This document shows positions 19,933 through 31,589 of a DNA stretch of 64,000 nt, piece after piece. The DNA is taken from positions 1,240,001 to 1,304,000 of the forward strand of contig NZ_AP022590.1 in assembly GCF_010731775.1 (NCBI RefSeq), read 5' to 3'. The stretch is from Mycobacterium mantenii (GTDB taxonomy: Bacteria; Actinomycetota; Actinomycetes; Mycobacteriales; Mycobacteriaceae). The translations under genes were made by a program, and so were the position numbers. The notes under the pieces are model-generated. The model was given only the letters and a program-made list of their open reading frames with translations. It searched no databases and was not told the origin of the DNA. Position 1 is the stretch's first letter; each line of letters starts with the position of its first letter.

Positions 19933-21851
19933 TAGACCCGCGCGGGCTCCTTTTCGACCCGACCCAGTTGCCACGGGCCGCCGCCGAGCAAATGGAGCTT
20001 GTGCTCGTGGTGCTGTTCGACGGTGGGACGGTGGCTCACGCTGACCATGACGCACTCGGGCAGCTCGGCCCGGACCAATTGGTACAGCGCGAATTCCAGG
20101 CCTTCGTCCAGCGCGGAGGTGGCCTCGTCGAGGAACACCGCCTTGGGTTTCGTGAGCAGGATGCGCGCGAAGGCGACACGCTGCTGCTCGCCCGGGGACA
20201 GCACCTTGGCCCAATCCTGGTCTTCGTCTAGCCGGTTGATCAGTGGCGCCAGGGCCACTTTGGTGAGCACGTCGCGCAGCTGCTGATCGGAGAAGTTGTC
20301 CGGCGAATTCGGGTAGCACACCACGGTGCGCAGACTGCCGAGCGGGACATACGGCAGCTGCGACAAGAACATCGTCGCGTTGTCGGCGTCCGGGCGGCAC
20401 AGGGTCCCCGAGGCGTACGGCCACAACTCGGCCAGGCTGCGCAGCAGCGTCGTCTTGCCGGCACCCGAGCGGCCGGTGATCACCAGCGAATCACCGTCCG
20501 CGAGTTCGACATCCAGCGGGTCGATCAACTGATCTCCGTCCGGCGTGCGCACCTCGATGCCGCGGAGCTCGACCGTCGACTCTTCGCTGGGTTTCACCAG
20601 AATGGTTGGCAGCGCACGGCCCTGATCGTTGGCGTCCACCAAGCCGTGCAACCGGATGATCGCGGCCCTGAACGCGGCGAAGGCGTCGTAGTTGTTACGG
20701 AAGAAGGACAGTGAGTCCTGAATGTTGCCGAACGCGGTCGCACTCTGACCGACGTCGCCGAAGTCGATCCGACCGGCGAACAGCCGCGGCGCCTGAATCA
20801 CCCAGGGCAACGGCACGATCGCCTGCGACACCGACCAGTTCCAGCCGTTGAAGATGATCGTCCGGCGAACGAACTTACGGTAGTTGTCGATGATCGGGGT
20901 GAACCGCCGCCAGAGCTGCGCGCGTTCGACCCGCTCGCCGCGGTAGAAGCCCACCGCCTCCGCGGCGTCGCGCAACCGCACCAGGGCGTAACGGAACGCG
21001 GCGTTGAGCTTCTCGTTGTTGAAGCTCAGCTTGATCAGGGGATGCCCCAGCCAGATTGCCACCACCGTGGCGATCACGACATAGACCAGGACGGTCCAGA
21101 ACATCGCGCGGGGCAGCTCGATGCCCAGAACGTCCAGGTTGCCGGACAGGCTCCACAGAATCGCGGCGAACGAAATCACCGAGGCAACGGCATTGACGGC
21201 GCCGAACAGCAATGTGCTGCCCGTCCCGTTCGACGGGATGTTCGGAGTGCCGCCGGCGTTGGCGGTGAAGATGTCGATGTCCTGCTGGATGCGCTGGTCG
21301 GGGTTGTCAATGGTGTTGTCGATGAACAGATCCCGGTAATAGGCTCGGCCGCTGAGCCAGTCATCGGTGAGATTGGCGGTCAGCCACATGCGCCAGGCGA
21401 TGATGAATCGCTGCGTCAGGTAGATGTCCACCATGAACCGGAAGACGTACAAGACCGCCAGCACGCTGAAAATCGCGATCGACATCCAAAAGCCGTGGAT
21501 ACCTGAGGCTTTGACCGCGTCGTCGCCTGCCGCGATGCCCTGCACCGCCTTCTGCACCGCCGTGTACAGATCGTTGCCCTGGTAGCTGAGCAGCACCATC
21601 AACCGCACCGACAGCAGCACCGACAGCAGCAGCACGCCCAGCATGAGCCACACCCGGACGCTGTGTGCGCCGACGAAGTAGCCGCGGGTGATCCGCCAGA
21701 ACTGCCGGCCCCAGGGGGTGAGGTAGCGGAACGCCAGCAGCACCCCGAACAGGCAGATGGCGCTGACCACCCACGCTATGGCGACCCATCGCAAGGAATC
21801 GATGGGTGCCGACGACCAGTTGATCGATGGCTTGAACGGCTTTGGGCCCAT
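19932..21851 (-). CDS. bacA: ABC transporter of the BacA/SbmA type (Rv1819c-like)
   Basis: A 639-residue half-transporter with fused permease and ATPase, the exact length of M. tuberculosis Rv1819c, which imports hydrophilic molecules including vitamin B12 and bleomycin. The N-terminal part has six transmembrane helices of SbmA/BacA type (about residues 20-400). The nucleotide-binding domain has Walker [10 protein letters not shown], the signature LSPGEQQR, Walker [10 protein letters not shown] and a switch His in SVSHRP. It probably works as a homodimer in the inner membrane. In M. tuberculosis PE_PGRS33 separates it from the Rv1817 gene; here the two genes converge with only a short repeat between them. 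Confidence 0.93.
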   Translation of the reverse strand: MGPKPFKPSINWSSAPIDSLRWVAIAWVVSAICLFGVLLAFRYLTPWGRQFWRITRGYFVGAHSVRVWLMLGVLLLSVLLSVRLMVLLSYQGNDLYTAVQKAVQGIAAGDDAVKASGIHGFWMSIAIFSVLAVLYVFRFMVDIYLTQRFIIAWRMWLTANLTDDWLSGRAYYRDLFIDNTIDNPDQRIQQDIDIFTANAGGTPNIPSNGTGSTLLFGAVNAVASVISFAAILWSLSGNLDVLGIELPRAMFWTVLVYVVIATVVAIWLGHPLIKLSFNNEKLNAAFRYALVRLRDAAEAVGFYRGERVERAQLWRRFTPIIDNYRKFVRRTIIFNGWNWSVSQAIVPLPWVIQAPRLFAGRIDFGDVGQSATAFGNIQDSLSFFRNNYDAFAAFRAAIIRLHGLVDANDQGRALPTILVKPSEESTVELRGIEVRTPDGDQLIDPLDVELADGDSLVITGRSGAGKTTLLRSLAELWPYASGTLCRPDADNATMFLSQLPYVPLGSLRTVVCYPNSPDNFSDQQLRDVLTKVALAPLINRLDEDQDWAKVLSPGEQQRVAFARILLTKPKAVFLDEATSALDEGLEFALYQLVRAELPECVMVSVSHRPTVEQHHEHKLHLLGGGPWQLGRVEKEPARV

Positions 21852-21944
21852 CGTCGATGTCTCCTTACGGCCGAGGTGGCCGGACTCTCCTGTACTTCAA
21901 ATCCTTGGGCGAAGGTACCCGACGGATCTGGTTAGGCTGCGGTC

Positions 21945-23588
21945 ATGACTACCGACGCCGTCCCCGCACAAACATTGCACGCCGGCCGGCTCGTCGCGCG
22001 GCGTCTGCGGGCCAGCGGTGTGGACACCGTCTTCACCCTGTCCGGCGGCCACCTGTTCTCCATTTACGACGGGTGCCGCGACGAGGGTATCCGGCTGATC
22101 GACACCCGCCATGAGCAGACCGCGACCTTCGCCGCCGAAGGCTGGTCGAAGGTGACCAGGTCGCCGGGCGTGGCCGCGCTGACCGCGGGTCCGGGCATCA
22201 CCAACGGGATGAGCGCGATGGCGGCGGCCCAGCAAAACCAGTCGCCGCTGGTGGTGCTGGGCGGCCGGGCCCCTGCGCAGCGCTGGGGCATGGGTTCTCT
22301 GCAGGAGATCGACCATGTGCCGTTCGTGGCGCCGCTGGCCCGCTTCGCCGCCACCGCACAATCGGCGGACGACGCCAGCCGACTCGTCGACGACGCGCTG
22401 CGCGCGGCGGTCGGCGCGCCGTCGGGGGTGGGTTTCGTCGACTTCCCAATGGATCACGTGTTCTCCATGTCCGACGACGACGGCCGGCCCGGGGCGCTGG
22501 CCGACCTGCCGGCGGGGCCCAGACCCGACGGCGATTCCCTGAGCCAGGCGGCCGCCCTGCTGTCCTCGGCCAAGAGGCCGGTGATCATGGCGGGCACCAA
22601 CCTCTGGTGGGGCCGCGGCGAGACGGCCCTGCTACGCCTTGCCGAGGAACTCCAGATCCCCGTGCTGATGAACGGGATGGCCCGCGGTGCGGTTCCCGCC
22701 GACCATCCGCTGGCATTCTCCCGGGTTCGCGGAAAAGCCCTGGGGGAGGCCGATGTTGCGCTGATCGTCGGGGTGCCCATGGACTTCCGGCTCGGGTTCG
22801 GCGCGGTCTTCGGGGCACAGACCCAGCTCATCGTGGCGGACCGTGTCGAACCCGAACGACGCCATCCGCGGCCGGTGCAGGCCGAGCTCTACGGCGACCT
22901 CTTGACGATTCTCGCGGCGCTGGCCCCCGCCACGGGAGCCGACCACCGGGACTGGATCGACGAACTGCGGACCGCCGAGACCGCGGCGCGCGCCAAGGAG
23001 AAGGCCGAGCTCGCCGACGACCGCGTTCCGCTGCACCCCATGCGGGTCTACGCGGAGCTCGCACCCATGCTGGACCGCGACGCCATCGTCGTGATCGACG
23101 CCGGTGATTTCGGGTCGTACGCCGGACGGGTGATCGACAGCTATCAGCCGGGTTGCTGGCTGGACAGCGGCCCCTTCGGCTGTCTGGGTTCGGGCCCCGG
23201 CTACGCCCTGGCCGCCAAGCTGGCCCACCCGGATCGCCAGGTGGTGCTGCTGCAGGGCGACGGCGCGTTCGGCTTCAGCGGCATGGAGTGGGACACCCTG
23301 GTTCGGCACCATGTGCCGGTCGTGTCCGTGGTCGGCAACAACGGCATCTGGGCGCTCGAAAAGCACCCCATGGAAGCCTTGTACGGCTATTCGGTGGTTG
23401 CGGAGCTGCGGCCGGGGACGCGCTACGACGAGGTGGCCCACGCCCTGGGCGCCCACGGCGAACTGGTCGCCGCGCCCGGCGAGCTGCGGCCCGCGCTGGA
23501 ACGTGCCTTCGCCAGTGGGCTCCCCGCCGTCGTCAATGTGCTCACCGACCCCGACGTCGCGTATCCCCGTCGGTCCAACCTGGCTTGA
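21945..23588 (+). CDS. ilvG: Thiamine-diphosphate enzyme, acetolactate synthase-like (IlvG)
   Basis: Orthologue of Rv1820. The 547-residue protein has the three-domain layout of ThDP enzymes: a PYR domain with the catalytic Glu in DTRHEQTAT, a central domain, and a PP domain with the GDG-NN motif ([15 protein letters not shown] to VVGNN) that binds Mg and the diphosphate. It is annotated as the large subunit of acetolactate synthase, but no small subunit is adjacent and it may be another ThDP decarboxylase or lyase. It is divergent from bacA with a 93-nt gap and 90 nt upstream of secA2. Confidence 0.88.
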   Translation: MTTDAVPAQTLHAGRLVARRLRASGVDTVFTLSGGHLFSIYDGCRDEGIRLIDTRHEQTATFAAEGWSKVTRSPGVAALTAGPGITNGMSAMAAAQQNQSPLVVLGGRAPAQRWGMGSLQEIDHVPFVAPLARFAATAQSADDASRLVDDALRAAVGAPSGVGFVDFPMDHVFSMSDDDGRPGALADLPAGPRPDGDSLSQAAALLSSAKRPVIMAGTNLWWGRGETALLRLAEELQIPVLMNGMARGAVPADHPLAFSRVRGKALGEADVALIVGVPMDFRLGFGAVFGAQTQLIVADRVEPERRHPRPVQAELYGDLLTILAALAPATGADHRDWIDELRTAETAARAKEKAELADDRVPLHPMRVYAELAPMLDRDAIVVIDAGDFGSYAGRVIDSYQPGCWLDSGPFGCLGSGPGYALAAKLAHPDRQVVLLQGDGAFGFSGMEWDTLVRHHVPVVSVVGNNGIWALEKHPMEALYGYSVVAELRPGTRYDEVAHALGAHGELVAAPGELRPALERAFASGLPAVVNVLTDPDVAYPRRSNLA

Positions 23589-23678
23589 TGAGTCGGCTCC
23601 TCCTCACGCCGCTGCGCGGCCTGCATCGTCGCCGACTGGCTTGAGCCCGTCCGGGAAGTCACCGCGTACCGTTGACCT

Positions 23679-26009
23679 GTGCCTAAGACGACCCGCGCTC
23701 AACCCGGCCGGCTGAGCAGCCGCTTTTGGAAGCTGCTCGGCGCCAGCACCGAAAAGGACCGCAGCCGCTCGCTCACCCAGGTCACCGACTCGTCGGAGTA
23801 CGACGACGAGGCGGCCGGTCTGACCGACGAGCAGCTGCGCAAAGCGGCCGGGCTGCTCAACCTCGACGACCTCGCGGAGTCCGAAGACATCCCGCAGTTC
23901 CTCGCCATCGCGCGGGAGGGGGGCGAGCGGACGACCGGGTTGCGGCCGTTCGACGTTCAGCTGCTGGGGGCGTTGCGCATGCTGGCCGGCGACGTGATCG
24001 AGATGGCCACCGGTGAAGGCAAGACGCTGGCCGGTGTGATCGCCGCGGCCGGATACGCGCTGGCCGGACGGCATGTGCACGTGGTGACGATAAACGACTA
24101 CCTGGCCCGTCGTGACGCGGAGTGGATGGGCCCTGTCATCGAGGCCATGGGGTTGACCGTCGGGTGGATCACCGCCGAGTCGACCAGCGAGGAACGCAGA
24201 ACGGCGTACGGCTGCGACGTCACCTACGCGTCGGTCAACGAGATCGGTTTCGACGTGCTCCGCGATCAGCTGGTGACCGACGTCGCCGACCTGGTATCGC
24301 CGAACCCGGACGTGGCCCTGATCGACGAGGCCGACTCGGTGCTGGTCGACGAGGCGCTGGTGCCCCTGGTGTTGGCGGGAACCACCCACCGGGAGACGCC
24401 GCGGCTGGAGATCATCAAGCTGGCCGGCCAGCTGGAGGCGGGCACCGATTACGACACCGACGCCGACAGCCGCAACGTTCACCTGACCGAGGTCGGTGCC
24501 CGCAAGGTCGAAAAGGCACTCGGCGGGATCGACCTGTACTCCGAGGAACACGTCGGCACGACCCTGACCGAGATGAACGTCGCGCTGCACGCGCACGTGC
24601 TGCTGCAGCGCGACGTGCACTACATCGTCCGCGACGACGCCGTGCACCTGATCAACGCGTCGCGTGGGCGCATCGCGCAGCTGCAACGCTGGCCGGACGG
24701 CCTGCAGGCCGCGGTCGAGGCCAAGGAGGGCATCGAGACCACCGAGACGGGTGAGGTGCTCGACACCATCACCGTGCAGGCGCTGATCAACCGCTACGCG
24801 ACGGTGTGCGGCATGACCGGCACCGCGCTGGCCGCCGGCGAGCAGCTGCGCCAGTTCTACAAGCTCGGCGTGTCCCCGATTCCGCCGAACAAGCCCAACA
24901 TTCGCGAAGACGAGTCGGACCGGGTGTACATCACCGGCGCCGCCAAGAACGACGCGATCGTGGCGCACATCGCCGAGGTGAACGAGACCGGGCAGCCGGT
25001 GCTGGTGGGCACCCGCGACGTGGCCGAATCCGAGGACCTGCACGAGCGGCTGCTGCGCCGCGGCGTGCCGGCGGTGGTGCTGAACGCCAAGAACGACGCC
25101 GAGGAGGCCCAGGTCATCGCCGAGGCCGGCAAGTTCGGCGTGGTCACCGTCTCGACCCAGATGGCCGGTCGCGGCACCGACATCCGCCTGGGTGGCTCCG
25201 ACGAAGCCGACCACGACCGGGTCGCCGAGCTGGGCGGGCTGCACGTCGTCGGGACCGGGCGGCACCACACCCAGCGCCTGGACAACCAGCTGCGCGGGCG
25301 TGCCGGGCGGCAGGGCGATCCGGGGTCGTCGGTGTTCTTCTCGAGTTGGGAAGACGACGTGGTGGCGGCCAACCTCGACCACAACAAGTTGCCGGTGGAC
25401 ACCGACGACGACGGCAGGATCGTCAGCCCCAAGGCGGCGGGCATGCTCGACCACGCCCAGCGCGTGGCCGAGGGCCGCATGCTGGACGTGCACGCGAACA
25501 CCTGGCGGTACAACCAGCTGATCGCCCAGCAGCGCGCCATCATCGTCGATCGGCGTAACACGTTGCTGCGCAACCCAACCGCGCGTGAGGAACTCGCCGA
25601 ACTGGCGCCCAAGCGCTACGAGGAGCTGGCCGAGACCGAAGGCATCTCCGAAGAACGGCTCGAGGTCATCTGCCGGCAGATCATGCTCTATCACCTTGAT
25701 CGCGGCTGGGCGGACCATCTGGCGTATCTGGCCGACATCCGCGAGAGCATTCATCTGCGGGCGCTGGGGCGGCAGAACCCGCTGGACGAGTTTCACCGGT
25801 TGGCCGTCGACGCGTTCGCCTCGCTGGCCGCGGACGCGGTCGAGGCGGCGCAGCAGACGTTCGAAACCGCAAACATCCTCGAAGAGGAGCAGGGCCTGGA
25901 CCTGTCCAAGCTGGCCAGGCCGACGTCGACGTGGACTTACATGGTCAACGACAACCCGCTGGCGGACGACACGCTGTCCACCCTGAGCCTGCCCGGGGTC
26001 TTCCGCTAG
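23679..26009 (+). CDS. secA2: Accessory preprotein translocase ATPase SecA2
   Basis: SecA2 is the second, specialised SecA of mycobacteria. It drives export of a subset of proteins, often without a signal peptide, and is needed for growth in macrophages. The 776-residue protein has motor domain motifs MATGEGKTL (Walker A), LIDEADSVL (DEAD-type Walker B) and the helicase block [14 protein letters not shown] with [15 protein letters not shown]. It is shorter than housekeeping SecA1 and lacks the C-terminal zinc-binding tail, as expected for SecA2. GTG 23679 gives [16 protein letters not shown], conserved in M. tuberculosis. Confidence 0.95.
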   Translation: MPKTTRAQPGRLSSRFWKLLGASTEKDRSRSLTQVTDSSEYDDEAAGLTDEQLRKAAGLLNLDDLAESEDIPQFLAIAREGGERTTGLRPFDVQLLGALRMLAGDVIEMATGEGKTLAGVIAAAGYALAGRHVHVVTINDYLARRDAEWMGPVIEAMGLTVGWITAESTSEERRTAYGCDVTYASVNEIGFDVLRDQLVTDVADLVSPNPDVALIDEADSVLVDEALVPLVLAGTTHRETPRLEIIKLAGQLEAGTDYDTDADSRNVHLTEVGARKVEKALGGIDLYSEEHVGTTLTEMNVALHAHVLLQRDVHYIVRDDAVHLINASRGRIAQLQRWPDGLQAAVEAKEGIETTETGEVLDTITVQALINRYATVCGMTGTALAAGEQLRQFYKLGVSPIPPNKPNIREDESDRVYITGAAKNDAIVAHIAEVNETGQPVLVGTRDVAESEDLHERLLRRGVPAVVLNAKNDAEEAQVIAEAGKFGVVTVSTQMAGRGTDIRLGGSDEADHDRVAELGGLHVVGTGRHHTQRLDNQLRGRAGRQGDPGSSVFFSSWEDDVVAANLDHNKLPVDTDDDGRIVSPKAAGMLDHAQRVAEGRMLDVHANTWRYNQLIAQQRAIIVDRRNTLLRNPTAREELAELAPKRYEELAETEGISEERLEVICRQIMLYHLDRGWADHLAYLADIRESIHLRALGRQNPLDEFHRLAVDAFASLAADAVEAAQQTFETANILEEEQGLDLSKLARPTSTWTYMVNDNPLADDTLSTLSLPGVFR

Positions 26010-26115
26010 AGGCTGCGGCACCCAATGTGCGGCCAGCCGCGCACACGTCGGTGGGCTCGGCGGATTGCCTGCCTCCCGCTCGGTCCGCGCTGCGGACCGC
26101 ATCGTCGGCGGGCTA

Positions 26116-26757
26116 ATGTCACGGCTCATGGAGCCGGTGCTTCCGCCCAATCGGGTGCTGACGGTGCCCAACGTGCTCAGCGTTGTCCGCCTCGCGCTGA
26201 TCCCGGTGTTCGTCTACGCCCTGCTGGTCGCGCATGCCAACGGGTGGGCGGTCGCAATCCTGATGTTCAGCGGCGCCTCGGACTGGGCCGACGGCAAGAT
26301 CGCCCGGCTGCTGGACCAGTCCTCGCGGCTCGGTGTTCTGCTGGATCCGGCGGTCGACCGCCTCTACATGGTGGCCGTGCCCATCGTGCTGGCGATCAGC
26401 GGGATCGTGCCGTGGTGGTTCGTCATCGTCCTGCTCGCGCGCGACGGTCTGTTGGCAGCGACGCTGCCGCTGCTGTGGAGTCGCGGATTGTCGGCGCTGC
26501 CGGTGACCTACATCGGCAAGGCGGCGACGTTCGCGTTGATGTCCGGCTTTCCGCTGGTGCTGCTGGGCACTTGGGACGCGCTGTGGAGCCGCGTGATCGG
26601 CGCCTGTGGGTGGGCCTTCCTGATCTGGGGGATGTATGCCTACCTGTGGGCGTTCGTGCAGTATGCCGTGCAGATGACTCTCGTGCTGCGACGCATGCCC
26701 AAGGTCGACCGCGGTTCTCGTCCGTCGGCCGCGGCGAGGGTGGCCGACCATGGCTGA
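26116..26757 (+). CDS. pgsA2: CDP-alcohol phosphatidyltransferase PgsA2
   Basis: An integral membrane enzyme of phospholipid synthesis that swaps CMP of CDP-diacylglycerol for an alcohol, annotated PgsA2 (phosphatidylglycerophosphate synthase type) in M. tuberculosis (Rv1822). The CDP-alcohol motif DGxxARxxxxxxxxGxxxDxxxD is visible in [11 protein letters not shown] followed by [11 protein letters not shown]. About five transmembrane helices are predicted in 213 residues. ATG 26116 follows GGCGGG; ATG 26128 (MEPVL) matches the start I recall for Rv1822. It overlaps the next gene by 8 nt. Confidence 0.9.
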   Translation: MSRLMEPVLPPNRVLTVPNVLSVVRLALIPVFVYALLVAHANGWAVAILMFSGASDWADGKIARLLDQSSRLGVLLDPAVDRLYMVAVPIVLAISGIVPWWFVIVLLARDGLLAATLPLLWSRGLSALPVTYIGKAATFALMSGFPLVLLGTWDALWSRVIGACGWAFLIWGMYAYLWAFVQYAVQMTLVLRRMPKVDRGSRPSAAARVADHG

Positions 26758-27676
26758 CGTGGACCGCCTGCTCGGCGGCTACGACCCCAATGCCGGTCAC
26801 GGCGCGCACGTGGCGTCGCGGCCCAAACGCATCCCGGTGCCGTCCCTGTTGCGCGCGTTGCTGTCCGAGCACCTCGATCCGGGCTATGCCGCGGCGGCGG
26901 CCAAGCGCAGCGCCGCCAACGAACCGCGCAGCGGACGCCAGCGTGTGTTCGGTTGGCTCTGGCAGGCGTTGGCGGCGCTGCTGATCGCGACGGTCTTCGC
27001 CGCCGCGGTCGCGCAGGCCCGCTCGGTGGCTCCCGGGGTGCGCACCGCCCAGCAACTGCTCCTGGGCAATGTGCGGTCGACGGAGGGCTCCGCGGCCGCG
27101 TTGAGCCGACGGCGCAGCGAGCTGTCGGCGCGGGTCGACGACGTGCAGCGCCACGCCCTGGCCGACGACGCCGAGGGGCAGCGGCTGCTGAAACGCCTTG
27201 ACGCGCTGAGCCTGGCCGCGGCCAGCACGGCGGTCATCGGGCCCGGTCTGAAGGTGACCGTGACCGATCCCGGTGCCAGCCCGAACCTCTCCGACGTGTC
27301 CAAGCAGCGTGTCAGCGGCAGCAGGCAGATCATCCTGGACCGCGATTTGCAGTTGCTGGTCAACTCGTTGTGGGCGAGCGGCGCCGAGGCCATTTCCGTC
27401 GGCGGCGTGCGGATCGGGCCGAATGTGACCATCCGGCAGGCCGGCGGCGCGATCCTGGTCGACAACAACCCGACCAGCAGCCCCTACACGGTGTTGGCGA
27501 TCGGGCCGCCGCGCTCGATGCGCGACGTCTTCGACAACAGCCCCGGCATGCAGCGCCTGAGGCTGCTGCAGATGTCCTACGGCGTCGTGGTTACGGTGGA
27601 CGTCGCCGACGGTCTTTCGCTGCCTGCCGGATCCATCCGGGATGTCAAGTTCGCCAAGCAGATTGGGCCACAGTGA
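26750..27676 (+). CDS. DUF881 membrane-anchored protein (Rv1823-like)
   Basis: A 308-residue protein with a cytosolic N terminus, one transmembrane helix (about residues 70-90, [17 protein letters not shown]) and an extracytoplasmic DUF881 domain, with a short coiled-coil-like stretch before it and the blocks [14 protein letters not shown] and [16 protein letters not shown]881 proteins cluster with a small basic membrane protein in actinobacteria and have been linked to cell wall or division functions, but the mechanism is unknown. ATG 26750 overlaps the end of pgsA2, so the two are likely co-translated. Confidence 0.85.
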   Translation: MADVDRLLGGYDPNAGHGAHVASRPKRIPVPSLLRALLSEHLDPGYAAAAAKRSAANEPRSGRQRVFGWLWQALAALLIATVFAAAVAQARSVAPGVRTAQQLLLGNVRSTEGSAAALSRRRSELSARVDDVQRHALADDAEGQRLLKRLDALSLAAASTAVIGPGLKVTVTDPGASPNLSDVSKQRVSGSRQIILDRDLQLLVNSLWASGAEAISVGGVRIGPNVTIRQAGGAILVDNNPTSSPYTVLAIGPPRSMRDVFDNSPGMQRLRLLQMSYGVVVTVDVADGLSLPAGSIRDVKFAKQIGPQ

Positions 27677-27731
27677 GAAAAGTCCTGAACAGACAAATTC
27701 CCCTGTGCGAGACGCGGCCGGGAAGCCAAGC

Positions 27732-28064
27732 ATGATCGGTATCGCAGCCCTGGCGATCGGCATCGTGCTTGGCCTGGTCTTTCACCCCGCGGTGCCAGAA
27801 GTCGTCCAGCCCTATCTGCCGATCGCGGTGGTCGCGGCGCTGGACGCGGTGTTCGGTGGTTTACGCGCATATCTGGAACGGATCTTTGACCCGAAAGTCT
27901 TCGTTATTTCGTTCGTATTCAACGTCTTCGTGGCCGCCCTGATCGTCTACGTCGGCGATCAATTGGGTGTGGGCACGCAGTTGTCCACGGCCATCATCGT
28001 GGTGCTGGGTATCCGCATCTTCGGCAATGCCGCCGCCCTGCGCCGTCGGCTGTTCGGGGCATAA
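27732..28064 (+). CDS. sbp: Small basic membrane protein (DUF1290)
   Basis: A 110-residue protein with about three transmembrane helices and conserved segments LDAVFGGLRAYLE and VYVGDQLGVG, matching the DUF1290 'small basic protein' family (Rv1824). In Streptomyces a member affects division. It lies between two DUF881 genes, the conserved actinobacterial arrangement. The ATG at 27732 starts directly on the first helix; an upstream in-frame start at 27642 would overlap the previous gene and add 30 polar residues. Confidence 0.85.
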   Translation: MIGIAALAIGIVLGLVFHPAVPEVVQPYLPIAVVAALDAVFGGLRAYLERIFDPKVFVISFVFNVFVAALIVYVGDQLGVGTQLSTAIIVVLGIRIFGNAAALRRRLFGA

Positions 28065-28072
28065 CGCGCGCC

Positions 28073-28112
28073 GGGCGACGAGCAGAGCGAAGCGATGAGA
28101 GGAGCGGCATGA
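28073..28112 (+). repeat. MIRU-like element, shortened
   Basis: GGGCGACGAGCAGAGCGAAG followed by CGATGAGAGGAGCGGCATGA resembles the element at 18330-18381, with small deletions. It fills most of the gap between the small basic protein gene and the second DUF881 gene and supplies an AGAGGAG box. Confidence 0.5.
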
Positions 28113-28128
28113 CCGAGTTGAGGTCAGC

Positions 28129-29043
28129 GTGAGCCAGGACCCGGACGACCGCGCCGCCGGCCAGCGAGCCGCCGGCCAAACCGGTGACGGACCAACCGGA
28201 CCTGCCGGGCCAAGCGGCCCCGCTCGCCCGGGGGCCGACGAAGCGCCGAATGAGGCTGCGCCGCGCGGCCGCCATGAACTCTCCGCGAAAACCCCCCGCC
28301 CGGCAATCGGACCGGTGCGCCGCACCGGTTTATCCGGGATGGTGCGCGGCGGTCGGTCCCGGATGGCGTTCGGAACGCTGGCCGCCATGCTGTGCCTGCT
28401 GCTGGGCCTCGCCATCGTCACCCAGGTCCGCCAGACCGAATCGGGTGACTCGCTGGAGACGGCCCGCCCCGCAGACCTTTTGGTGCTGCTGGACTCGTTG
28501 CGACAGCGCGAAGGCACGCTCAACACCGAGGTGAACGAGCTACAGAACACGCTGAATTCACTGCAGGCGTCCGGAAACAACGACCAGGCCGCCATCGAAT
28601 CCGCGAAGGCCAGGCTGTCGGCGCTGGCCATCCTGGTCGGGGCGGTCGGCGCCACCGGACCCGGCGTCACCGTCACGATCGAGGACCCCGCGCCCGGGGT
28701 TTCACCCGAGGCGATGCTCGATGTGATCAACGAGTTGCGCGCCGCGGGCGCCGAGGCGATCGAAGTCAACGACGCACACCAATCCGTGCGCGTGGGTGTC
28801 GACACGTGGGTCGTGGGTATGCCTGGGTCGCTGACCATCGACTCCAAAACGCTGTCGCCGCCGTATTCGGTTCTGGCGATTGGCGATCCGCCCACCCTTG
28901 CCGCGGCCATGAACATTCCCGGTGGCGCGCAGGACACCGTCAAGCGCATAGGCGCGCGAATGTCGGTCCAGCAGGCCGACCGGGTGGACGTGACCACCTT
29001 GCGGCAACCAAAACCGCACCAATACGCTCAGCCGGTCAAGTGA
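28129..29043 (+). CDS. DUF881 membrane-anchored protein (Rv1825-like)
   Basis: A 304-residue protein with a disordered Pro/Ala/Gly-rich cytosolic region (about 1-75), one transmembrane helix (about 80-100, [19 protein letters not shown]), a coiled-coil segment (about 120-155, [16 protein letters not shown]) and a DUF881 domain containing [15 protein letters not shown]. It is a paralogue of the gene at 26750, and the pair flank the small basic protein. GTG 28129 is the start; a nearby ATG at 28109 is out of frame and stops after seven codons. Confidence 0.85.
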   Translation: MSQDPDDRAAGQRAAGQTGDGPTGPAGPSGPARPGADEAPNEAAPRGRHELSAKTPRPAIGPVRRTGLSGMVRGGRSRMAFGTLAAMLCLLLGLAIVTQVRQTESGDSLETARPADLLVLLDSLRQREGTLNTEVNELQNTLNSLQASGNNDQAAIESAKARLSALAILVGAVGATGPGVTVTIEDPAPGVSPEAMLDVINELRAAGAEAIEVNDAHQSVRVGVDTWVVGMPGSLTIDSKTLSPPYSVLAIGDPPTLAAAMNIPGGAQDTVKRIGARMSVQQADRVDVTTLRQPKPHQYAQPVK

Positions 29044-29069
29044 GCAACGCGAACAGAACAGGATCACTC

Positions 29070-29468
29070 GTGAGCGATATCCCGCCCGATCTGCGCTACA
29101 CCGCCGAACATGAATGGGTTCGTCGAAGTGGGGATGACACGGTACGCGTGGGCATCACCGATTTTGCGCAGTCCGCATTGGGCGATGTCGTGTTCGTTCA
29201 GCTGCCCGACGTGGGCACCGAGCTGACCGCGGGCGAGTCGTTCGGTGAGGTCGAATCCACGAAATCGGTGTCGGACCTGTATGCCCCGGTGTCGGGCAAG
29301 GTGTCGGCGGTCAACACCGATCTGGACGGCAGTCCGCAATTGGTGAATTCCGACCCGTATGGAGCCGGCTGGTTGCTGGATGTGCAGGTATCCGAGGTCG
29401 GCGAATTGGAGTCGGCCATCTCTTCGCTGCTCGACGCTGAGGCCTACCGCGGAACGCTGACCGAATGA
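29070..29468 (+). CDS. gcvH: Glycine cleavage system H protein
   Basis: GcvH carries the lipoyl arm that shuttles the aminomethyl group between the P, T and L proteins of the glycine cleavage complex. The 132-residue protein has the lipoyl attachment site in [15 protein letters not shown], with the modified Lys at position 65, and the family C-terminal block [14 protein letters not shown] 29070 gives [15 protein letters not shown]. The P-protein gene gcvB lies 3.4 kb downstream. The following gene garA encodes a regulator of central nitrogen metabolism. Confidence 0.95.
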   Translation: MSDIPPDLRYTAEHEWVRRSGDDTVRVGITDFAQSALGDVVFVQLPDVGTELTAGESFGEVESTKSVSDLYAPVSGKVSAVNTDLDGSPQLVNSDPYGAGWLLDVQVSEVGELESAISSLLDAEAYRGTLTE

Positions 29469-29752
29469 CGATTGCTAATGTCCCTGCAGCCCCGCACGGC
29501 GAGCGAGCGGTGCAGTCAGGGTACGGGGGGATTCGAAGTTTCGGTTCGTCAGGTGGTGGGCGCATCGCAGGCCGGTGCGCGGTACCGTCGACACATCGAC
29601 CTTTGAAACCTTCGGAGATCGCTGAAAGACACGTGAAGACACTTGAAAGTACGAAACGGCAGTAATCGGCATACCGGGCAACGAAACCTGGTGCACAAGC
29701 CGGCCGAGCGGCCCGGACAGACAACGCCACAGCGGCCAGTGAGGAGCAGCGC

Positions 29753-30223
29753 GTGACGGACATGGACAACGACCAGAATTCGGATGAAGTCACGGTAGAG
29801 ACGACTTCGGTCTTCCGCGCCGACTTCCTCAACGAGCTGGACGCTCCCGCGCAAGCGGGAACTGAGAGCGCGGTATCGGGAGTCGAAGGTCTCCCGGCGG
29901 GCTCGGCGTTGTTGGTCGTCAAGCGGGGACCGAATGCGGGCTCGCGCTTTTTGCTGGACCAGGCCACCACGTCCGCCGGTCGGCACCCCGACAGCGACAT
30001 TTTCCTCGATGACGTAACCGTCAGCCGTCGGCACGCCGAATTCAGGTTGGAAAACAACGAATTCAGCGTGGTCGACGTTGGTAGTCTCAACGGCACTTAC
30101 GTCAACCGTGAGCCCGTGGACTCCGCGGTGCTTGGCAACGGCGACGAAGTGCAGATCGGCAAGTTCCGCTTGGTGTTTCTGACCGGACCCAAGCAGGGTG
30201 AGGATGGAGGATCTTCAGGCTAG
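29753..30223 (+). CDS. garA: FHA-domain regulator GarA
   Basis: GarA is a forkhead-associated protein that binds and controls 2-oxoglutarate dehydrogenase and glutamate dehydrogenase, and is switched off by PknG or PknB phosphorylation of an N-terminal ETTS motif. Here that motif is at residues 16-19 ([11 protein letters not shown]) with Thr 17 and 18. The FHA domain occupies about residues 50-145 with [17 protein letters not shown] and SLNGTYVN. Length is 156 residues, a few shorter at the N terminus than in M. tuberculosis. A 284-nt gap upstream probably holds its promoter. Its stop overlaps the next GTG by one base (TAGTG). Confidence 0.95.
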   Translation: MTDMDNDQNSDEVTVETTSVFRADFLNELDAPAQAGTESAVSGVEGLPAGSALLVVKRGPNAGSRFLLDQATTSAGRHPDSDIFLDDVTVSRRHAEFRLENNEFSVVDVGSLNGTYVNREPVDSAVLGNGDEVQIGKFRLVFLTGPKQGEDGGSSG

Positions 30224-30978
30224 TGAGCGCACCCGATAGCTCGGCACTGGCCGGGATGTCGATCGGGGCGGTCTTGGAATTGCTGAGGCCGGACTTCCCC
30301 GATGTCACCATCTCCAAAATCCGCTTCTTGGAGGCCGAGGGATTGGTGACGCCGCAGCGGGCTGCATCGGGGTATCGAAGGTTCACCGCATACGACTGCG
30401 CACGGTTGCGGTTCATCCTTACCGCGCAGCGTGATCACTACTTGCCGCTGAAGGTCATCAGGGCGCAACTGGACGCCCAACCCGACGGTGAGCTGCCGCC
30501 CGTCAGAACGTCCTATTCCGTCCCCCGCCTGGTGTCCGTGGCGGGAACCGGGGCAGCAGGCGCCGGTGCGGACGCGGGCTCCGACACCTCGGCGGTGGCC
30601 CCGGCCCACGTCCGGTTGAGCCGCGAGGAGCTGCTGAATCGCGCGAATGTCGATGAGGAGCTGCTGACGGCGCTCCTCAAAGCCGGAGTGATCACCACCG
30701 GGCCCGCCGGGTTTTTCGACGAGCACGCCGTCGTCATCCTGCAATGCGCGCGGGCGTTGTCGGATTACGGTGTCGAGCCGCGGCATCTGCGGGCGTTCCG
30801 TTCGGCGGCCGATCGCCAGTCGGATCTGATCGCCCAAATTGCCGGGCCGGTAGTCAAAGCCGGCAAGGCCGGTGCGCGCGATCGTGCCGATGATTTGGCA
30901 CGCGAAGTCGCGGCGCTTGCCATCACGTTGCACACGTCGTTGATCAAATCCGCCGTTCGCGACGTTCTGGATCGCTGA
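30223..30978 (+). CDS. MerR family transcriptional regulator (Rv1828-like)
   Basis: A 251-residue MerR-type regulator. The N-terminal winged helix covers about residues 10-80 with [16 protein letters not shown] and [14 protein letters not shown] linker rich in Ala and Gly separates it from a C-terminal helical domain (about 125-250). No metal-binding Cys cluster is visible, so a metal sensor is unlikely. Its GTG overlaps the garA stop by one base, so it is probably translated together with garA. Target genes are not evident. Confidence 0.88.
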   Translation: MSAPDSSALAGMSIGAVLELLRPDFPDVTISKIRFLEAEGLVTPQRAASGYRRFTAYDCARLRFILTAQRDHYLPLKVIRAQLDAQPDGELPPVRTSYSVPRLVSVAGTGAAGAGADAGSDTSAVAPAHVRLSREELLNRANVDEELLTALLKAGVITTGPAGFFDEHAVVILQCARALSDYGVEPRHLRAFRSAADRQSDLIAQIAGPVVKAGKAGARDRADDLAREVAALAITLHTSLIKSAVRDVLDR

Positions 30979-31094
30979 GGACTAGACTTCGGTCGACAGC
31001 TTGGTTTTCGGCAGTAGGGCGGATTTTTTTTGACCTCGCCGTCCCTGGCGAGCACCAAGCCGACCGGCGCCATTAATGCGGAGGGCAGACACAA

Positions 31095-31589
31095 ATGGGT
31101 GAAGTTCGTGTTGTCGGCATTCGCGTAGAGCAGCCGCAGAACCAGCCGGTGTTGTTGCTGCGCGAAACCGACGGTGACCGTTACCTCCCGATCTGGATCG
31201 GACAGTCGGAGGCTGCCGCCATCGCACTCGAGCAGCAAGGTGTTGAGCCCCCTCGCCCGTTGACGCACGATTTGATCAGGGATGTGATTGCCGCGCTTGG
31301 GCATTCGCTGAAAGAGGTGCGGATCGTCGATCTGCAAGAGGGCACTTTCTACGCTGACCTGGTGTTCGACCGCAACATCACCGTGTCGGCCCGTCCCTCG
31401 GACTCGGTGGCGATCGCGCTGCGCGTCGGCGTGCCCATCTACGTCGAGGAAGGCGTGCTTGCCCAGGCCGGTCTGCTGATCCCCGACGAGACCGACGAGG
31501 AAGGCGGCACCACCGTCCGGGAGGACGAGGTGGAGAAGTTCAAGGAATTTCTCGACAGCGTGTCGCCGGACGATTTCAAGGCCACCTAG
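31095..31589 (+). CDS. Bifunctional nuclease domain (DUF151) protein
   Basis: A 164-residue orthologue of Rv1829 with the BFN/DUF151 fold. Conserved blocks include LLRETDGDRYLPIWIGQSEAA, the acidic YADLVFD and SARPSDSVAIALRVGVPIYV. The domain name comes from plant nucleases; bacterial function is not established. It sits between two MerR regulator genes, an arrangement conserved in actinobacteria. ATG 31095 is preceded by a GGAGGG box. Confidence 0.87.
   Translation: MGEVRVVGIRVEQPQNQPVLLLRETDGDRYLPIWIGQSEAAAIALEQQGVEPPRPLTHDLIRDVIAALGHSLKEVRIVDLQEGTFYADLVFDRNITVSARPSDSVAIALRVGVPIYVEEGVLAQAGLLIPDETDEEGGTTVREDEVEKFKEFLDSVSPDDFKAT

Noticed and set aside
23604..26171. A very long open frame on the minus strand opposite secA2 (about 855 codons)
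   Set aside because: It mirrors secA2 codon by codon. High-GC genes often leave the opposite frame open, and its product is Arg/His/Gly-rich with no domain.
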